A DNA stretch of 7,989 nt from Atopobium sp. (GTDB lineage: Bacteria > Actinomycetota > Coriobacteriia > Coriobacteriales > Atopobiaceae), in contig JABZHD010000040.1 in assembly GCA_015259045.1 (NCBI GenBank), forward strand, positions 1-7,989, read 5' to 3'. The position numbers and the translations under genes were made by a program. Below, in pieces: positions 5,599-7,989 of this stretch. Under the pieces are notes generated by a model. That model saw only the letters and a program-made list of their open reading frames with translations. It was not told the origin of the DNA and did not search any database. Within the stretch, counting starts at the first letter, position 1. Each line of letters starts with the position of its first letter.

Positions 5599-7226
5599 CA
5601 GATAACGAAAGCGCACTGTGCATTCAGCAGCTTGTTGCGTATGCATGCGAGCGCGGACTTATTCAAACTGAGGATTTGACCTGGTGTTATAACGCGCTGT
5701 TGGACATGCTTTCGTACGAGGGTCCCGCTCCCGTTAAGCCTTGGGAGAAGATTGACCTGGCTTCGTTTGATCTTGACCAGACACTTGCTGAGCTTGCTCG
5801 CTTAGCTGTTGCTCATGGTCTTGCCGAGAACACCCAAAGCGGCGAAGACTCTTTTGCCATGCGCGTCATGGGCCTTCTGTTGCCAAAGCCTTCCGAGGTG
5901 GCGCACCATTTCAATGAGCTGTACGTTGCCGAGGGTCCTCTCGCCGCAACTGACTGGTTCTACACGCTCTGCTGCGACGCAGGCTATGTTAGAAGAAGCG
6001 CCATTGCCAGGAATATCACCTGGACTGCTCCAACTACCTGGGGAGACTTAGAGATTACCATCAACCTCTCCAAGCCAGAAAAAGACCCTCGCGAGATTGC
6101 CGCAGCTAAAACGGCTCAAAACACTTCTGGCGAGAAGTACCCCGCATGCCAGCTCTGCCTTGATAATGAGGGCTATTCTGGACGCGGCGCTTCGTCTGGT
6201 GCAGGCGCTCATCCTGCCAGGCAGAACCTGCGCATCATCCCCATTGAGCTTAACCAGCATCGTTGGGGATTCCAGTACAGTCCGTATGCGTATTTCAACG
6301 AGCACTGCATTGCCATGAACTCGGATCACGTTCCTATGCACATCGATCACGAGGCGCTGGTCAACCTCTTTGACTTTGTGGACAGGTTCCCCCACTACTT
6401 CATTGGTTCAAACGCTGACCTGCCCATTGTGGGCGGATCAATCCTCTCGCACGATCACTACCAGGGCGGACGTTACGAGTTCCCTATGATGCGCGCAGAA
6501 GTTGCGGAAGAGTTTGAACTCAAGCAGTTCCCCGAGGTGGCGGGCGCAATTCTCAAGTGGCCACTCTCCGTTCTTCGCCTCTCCTCCACCAGTCGAGAAG
6601 AAGCACTCAAAGCTGCAGAGTTTATCATCACCGCATGGCGCAGCTATACCGACGAATCCGTCTCTGTTTATGCGGAAACTGACGGCGAGCCTCACAACAC
6701 GGTTACTCCTGTTGTTCGCAAGCTGGAAGATGGCATCTACGAGGTCTTTCTTGCATTGCGCTGCAACATTACTAGCGAAAAGCATCCGCTTGGCATCTTC
6801 CATCCTCATGCCGAGTATCACCACATCAAGAAAGAGAATATCGGCCTCATCGAGGTCATGGGCCTTGCCGTGCTTCCGCCTCGTCTTGTACCAGAGCTCA
6901 ATAAAGTTCAGTCTGTTATGGAGCAGTGCCTGGCAAATGGCAAGAAAGCTAATGCTGTCTATGGACAGCTGACTACGGACTCCACCACCATCTCTCACGC
7001 TGATTGGGCTCGCCAGATCTACGCCAAGCTGCTTGAGCAGGGCGACGGTTCTAGCAAGGATGCCGCTTCGAAGAAGGCCATCTCTTCTCTCTCGTCTGAG
7101 CAGCTCAAAAAGTACATCTATGACGAGGTTGGTATTGTCTTCTCGCACGTCCTTGAAGACGCTGGCGTATTCAAGTGGGACGAAGAAGGACGAGCTGCGC
7201 AGCATCGCTTCCTGGAGTCTCTGTAG
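5589..7226 (+). CDS. galT: UDP-glucose--hexose-1-phosphate uridylyltransferase, class II
   Basis: A 545-residue enzyme that transfers UMP from UDP-glucose to galactose-1-phosphate through a histidine-bound uridylyl intermediate. The length and the motif SILSHDHYQGG (284-294, His288-x-His290-x-Gln292) place it in the longer class II GalT family common in Gram-positive bacteria, rather than the roughly 350-residue class I family with HPHxQ. Other family segments are CQLCLDNEGYSGR (187-199), AGAHPARQNLRI (205-216) and GIFHPHAEYHHIKKENIG (402-419). I chose ATG at 5589 over an in-frame TTG at 5580: AGGGAG (5573-5578) is 10 bases before the ATG but only one base before the TTG. The gene overlaps galK by 10 bases and ends about 90 bases before a strong terminator. 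galE, the usual partner, is not in the window. Confidence 0.95.
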   Translation: MAVADNESALCIQQLVAYACERGLIQTEDLTWCYNALLDMLSYEGPAPVKPWEKIDLASFDLDQTLAELARLAVAHGLAENTQSGEDSFAMRVMGLLLPKPSEVAHHFNELYVAEGPLAATDWFYTLCCDAGYVRRSAIARNITWTAPTTWGDLEITINLSKPEKDPREIAAAKTAQNTSGEKYPACQLCLDNEGYSGRGASSGAGAHPARQNLRIIPIELNQHRWGFQYSPYAYFNEHCIAMNSDHVPMHIDHEALVNLFDFVDRFPHYFIGSNADLPIVGGSILSHDHYQGGRYEFPMMRAEVAEEFELKQFPEVAGAILKWPLSVLRLSSTSREEALKAAEFIITAWRSYTDESVSVYAETDGEPHNTVTPVVRKLEDGIYEVFLALRCNITSEKHPLGIFHPHAEYHHIKKENIGLIEVMGLAVLPPRLVPELNKVQSVMEQCLANGKKANAVYGQLTTDSTTISHADWARQIYAKLLEQGDGSSKDAASKKAISSLSSEQLKKYIYDEVGIVFSHVLEDAGVFKWDEEGRAAQHRFLESL

Positions 7227-7317
7227 TTGCTGTAGTCGCTGATGCCCGCTGGTTCGCGCGCAGCTCATGATGTTCCACGAGCAATAACGTATCTCACAAT
7301 CGCATAAATCACCCAGC

Positions 7318-7351
7318 AAGAGGGCCGAGAAAATCGGCTCTCTTGTTTTTT
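7318..7351 (+). terminator. Rho-independent terminator of the gal operon
   Basis: An 11-bp stem (7318-7328 with 7334-7344, one G-T pair, otherwise perfect) closes on a GAAAA loop and is followed by GTTTTTT (7345-7351). It lies 91 bases after the galT stop codon; the bases between (7227-7317) show no gene or obvious signal. Confidence 0.95.
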
Positions 7352-7393
7352 ACCGCCAAACCGTCAGCCCACGACAGTTAAACAACGCTCAAG

Positions 7394-7415
7394 CACAGCA
7401 AAGTCAGATATTCTG
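7394..7415 (+). repeat. Degenerate copy of the 22-bp IS-end-like repeat
   Basis: Matches the two downstream direct copies at 18 of 22 positions, with the 3' half (GATATTCTG) fully conserved and the differences in the 5' half. It lies 52 bases upstream of the next copy. Confidence 0.6.
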
Positions 7416-7445
7416 TTGGTAGCGAGCTTCGATTAACGCTTCGAA

Positions 7446-7467
7446 CACACCTATGTCGGATATTCTG
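7446..7467 (+). repeat. 22-bp direct repeat, copy 1
   Basis: Begins CACACCTATGTC and ends GATATTCTG; identical over 22 bases to 7488-7509, 42 bases downstream. The 20 bases between the two copies contain a 5-bp hairpin (CAGGC/GCCTG, 7468-7485). Confidence 0.9.
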
Positions 7468-7487
7468 CAGGCTTTGAGAGGCCTGAC

Positions 7488-7509
7488 CACACCTATGTCG
7501 GATATTCTG
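7488..7509 (+). repeat. 22-bp direct repeat, copy 2 (left arm of a large palindrome)
   Basis: Identical to copy 1. It is followed by TTAA, a 3-base spacer TAG and TTAA, then by an inverted copy at 7521-7542, so that 7488-7513 and 7517-7542 form 26-base arms around 7514-7516. Confidence 0.9.
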
Positions 7510-7516
7510 TTAATAG

Positions 7517-7542
7517 TTAACATATTTTCCGACATAGGGGTG
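7517..7542 (+). repeat. Probable left terminal inverted repeat of the IS30-family element
   Basis: Starts TTAACATATTTTCCGACA and, read on the minus strand, matches the upstream direct repeats at 18 of 22 positions plus a perfect TGTTAA/TTAACA centre. An imperfect end of about 26 bp lying upstream of an IS30-type transposase gene is what an IS30-family left end should look like. The exact terminal base cannot be fixed without the right end, which is outside the window. Confidence 0.6.
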
Positions 7543-7558
7543 TTATTTCGCTTTGAAA

Positions 7559-7575
7559 TGGCAGATTATCTGCCA
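7559..7575. repeat. Perfect 17-bp palindrome in the IS leader
   Basis: TGGCAGAT-T-ATCTGCCA is perfectly symmetrical around base 7567, between the putative IS left end and the transposase gene. As DNA it could be a protein-binding site. As RNA it can form a 6-bp stem with a 5-base loop, followed loosely by CTTTTC, possibly a weak barrier to transcription entering from outside. Confidence 0.6.
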
Positions 7576-7631
7576 CAGATGTGCTTTTCATGCTTGAATT
7601 CTCATTGCTAGTGCAACAACAAAAGACAAGG

Positions 7632-7698
7632 TAGTGACCCATGGGTCTACAATGGCGCTTACGACAACGTTCATTGAAAGGATTTCCATGGGTCACTA
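7632..7698 (+). promoter_or_regulatory. Inverted repeat sequestering the transposase start codon
   Basis: TAGTGACCCATGG (7632-7644) is the exact reverse complement of CCATGGGTCACTA (7686-7698). In a transcript covering both arms, the ATG at 7688-7690 would lie in a 13-bp stem, with the Shine-Dalgarno (AAAGGA, 7677-7682) in the 41-base loop close to the stem. The left arm also forms part of its own 12-bp palindrome, GACCCATGGGTC (7636-7647). Confidence 0.6.
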
Positions 7699-7989
7699 TA
7701 GCCATCTTAGCATTGAAGAGCGCGAAGACATTATGGTCTGGTGGAAAAATCATGAAAGTATAAGCCAGATCGCTCGTAAGCTCGGACGAAACAAATCAAG
7801 TATTTCACGGGAGATTAAAAGAAACGGTTGGACAATCATTGGAGTGGCGCATCTGTGCTATAGAGCCTCGACTGCCCAGAGAAAAGCCGATGTGCGTCGC
7901 CAGGCTTGCAAGAAACGCACCCTACTAGATGATGATCCAAGCCTTCGTGCACGTATTGTCTTTCTTATCTGTAGTCGCCACTTCTCACC
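7688..7989 (+). CDS. IS30-family transposase, N-terminal part (runs off window)
   Basis: One hundred codons are present and open to the window end. The protein begins MGHYSHLSIEEREDIMVWW, and the IS30-family helix-turn-helix follows: SISQIARKLGRNKSSISREI (24-43) then KRNG. This domain recognises the element's terminal inverted repeats. The DDE catalytic domain lies beyond the window, so intactness cannot be judged. AAAGGA stands five bases before the ATG. An inverted repeat buries this start codon in transcripts that begin further upstream, which would limit expression from outside promoters. I see no convincing promoter of its own. It follows the gal operon terminator in the same orientation and has no functional link to it. 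Confidence 0.9.
   Translation, partial: MGHYSHLSIEEREDIMVWWKNHESISQIARKLGRNKSSISREIKRNGWTIIGVAHLCYRASTAQRKADVRRQACKKRTLLDDDPSLRARIVFLICSRHFS

Larger units (their letters stand above)
7517..7989 (+). mobile_element. IS30-family insertion sequence, 5' part (runs off window)
   Basis: Consists of the putative left inverted repeat (7517-7542), about 145 bases of untranslated leader, and the first 302 bases of an IS30-family transposase gene. The right end and the target duplication are outside the window, so the left boundary is inferred from the repeat structure only. Confidence 0.7.

Noticed and set aside
6438..7319. 293-codon open frame on the minus strand opposite galT
   Set aside because: It runs through the gal terminator stem, has no family features, and galT motifs on the plus strand explain the region.
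7394..7509. CRISPR-like array
   Set aside because: There are only three direct copies, one degenerate; spacers are 20-30 bases and uneven, and an inverted copy is present. The pattern fits IS-end repeats, not an array.
7517..7753. 78-codon open frame on the minus strand covering the IS left end
   Set aside because: It overlaps the inverted repeat, the leader and the transposase start, and shows no protein family features.
7641..7763. 40-codon frame beginning at ATG 7641 and overlapping the transposase start out of frame
   Set aside because: It begins inside the GACCCATGGGTC palindrome with a distant, weak ribosome binding site and has no recognisable product. A regulatory leader peptide is possible but unsupported.

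Overview
The window looks like a chromosomal segment of a moderate-GC actinobacterium, most likely a member of Coriobacteriia (Atopobium/Lancefieldella/Olsenella type). That placement rests on recognition of the protein sequences (a Wzt/TagH-like ATPase with an N-terminal beta-sandwich, a class II GalT, a PyrR-led pyr operon) and on strong GGAGG ribosome binding sites. No 16S or marker gene is present, so the assignment is inference.

Layout. The left third (1-3023) is transcribed leftwards. It holds the first 28 codons of pyrB; pyrR, with a transcription attenuator in its leader; an ABC-transporter ATPase of the polysaccharide/teichoic-acid export type with an unusual N-terminal extension; and a LacI-family regulator starting at GTG. 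A 266-bp divergent control region (3024-3289) separates these from a rightward Leloir operon, galM-galK-galT (3290-7226). That operon ends at a very clear rho-independent terminator (7318-7351). No galE is present. The right end (about 7394-7989) is mobile DNA: a cluster of four related 22-bp repeats, three direct and one inverted, followed by the 5' part of an IS30-family transposase gene that runs off the window.

How the genes work together. GalM interconverts the galactose anomers, GalK phosphorylates galactose, and GalT exchanges galactose-1-P with UDP-glucose. UDP-galactose recycling must be supplied by a galE elsewhere. The LacI-family protein is the obvious candidate regulator of the gal operon. 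A 16-bp sequence occurs once in front of each of the two divergent genes, in opposite orientation (15/16 identical), and is the best operator candidate. PyrR and PyrB belong to pyrimidine biosynthesis, and the leader hairpin plus T-run next to the pyrR ribosome binding site fits PyrR autoregulation. The ABC ATPase has no permease beside it.

Most worth a second look are the repeat cluster, which contains a 55-bp imperfect palindrome with a 3-bp centre resembling an IS30-family abutted-end junction; a 13-bp inverted repeat that buries the transposase start codon; the paired operator candidates; the beta-sandwich/ATPase fusion; and the galactokinase signature with Asn in place of the usual Glu. 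I see no wholly novel multi-gene system here.
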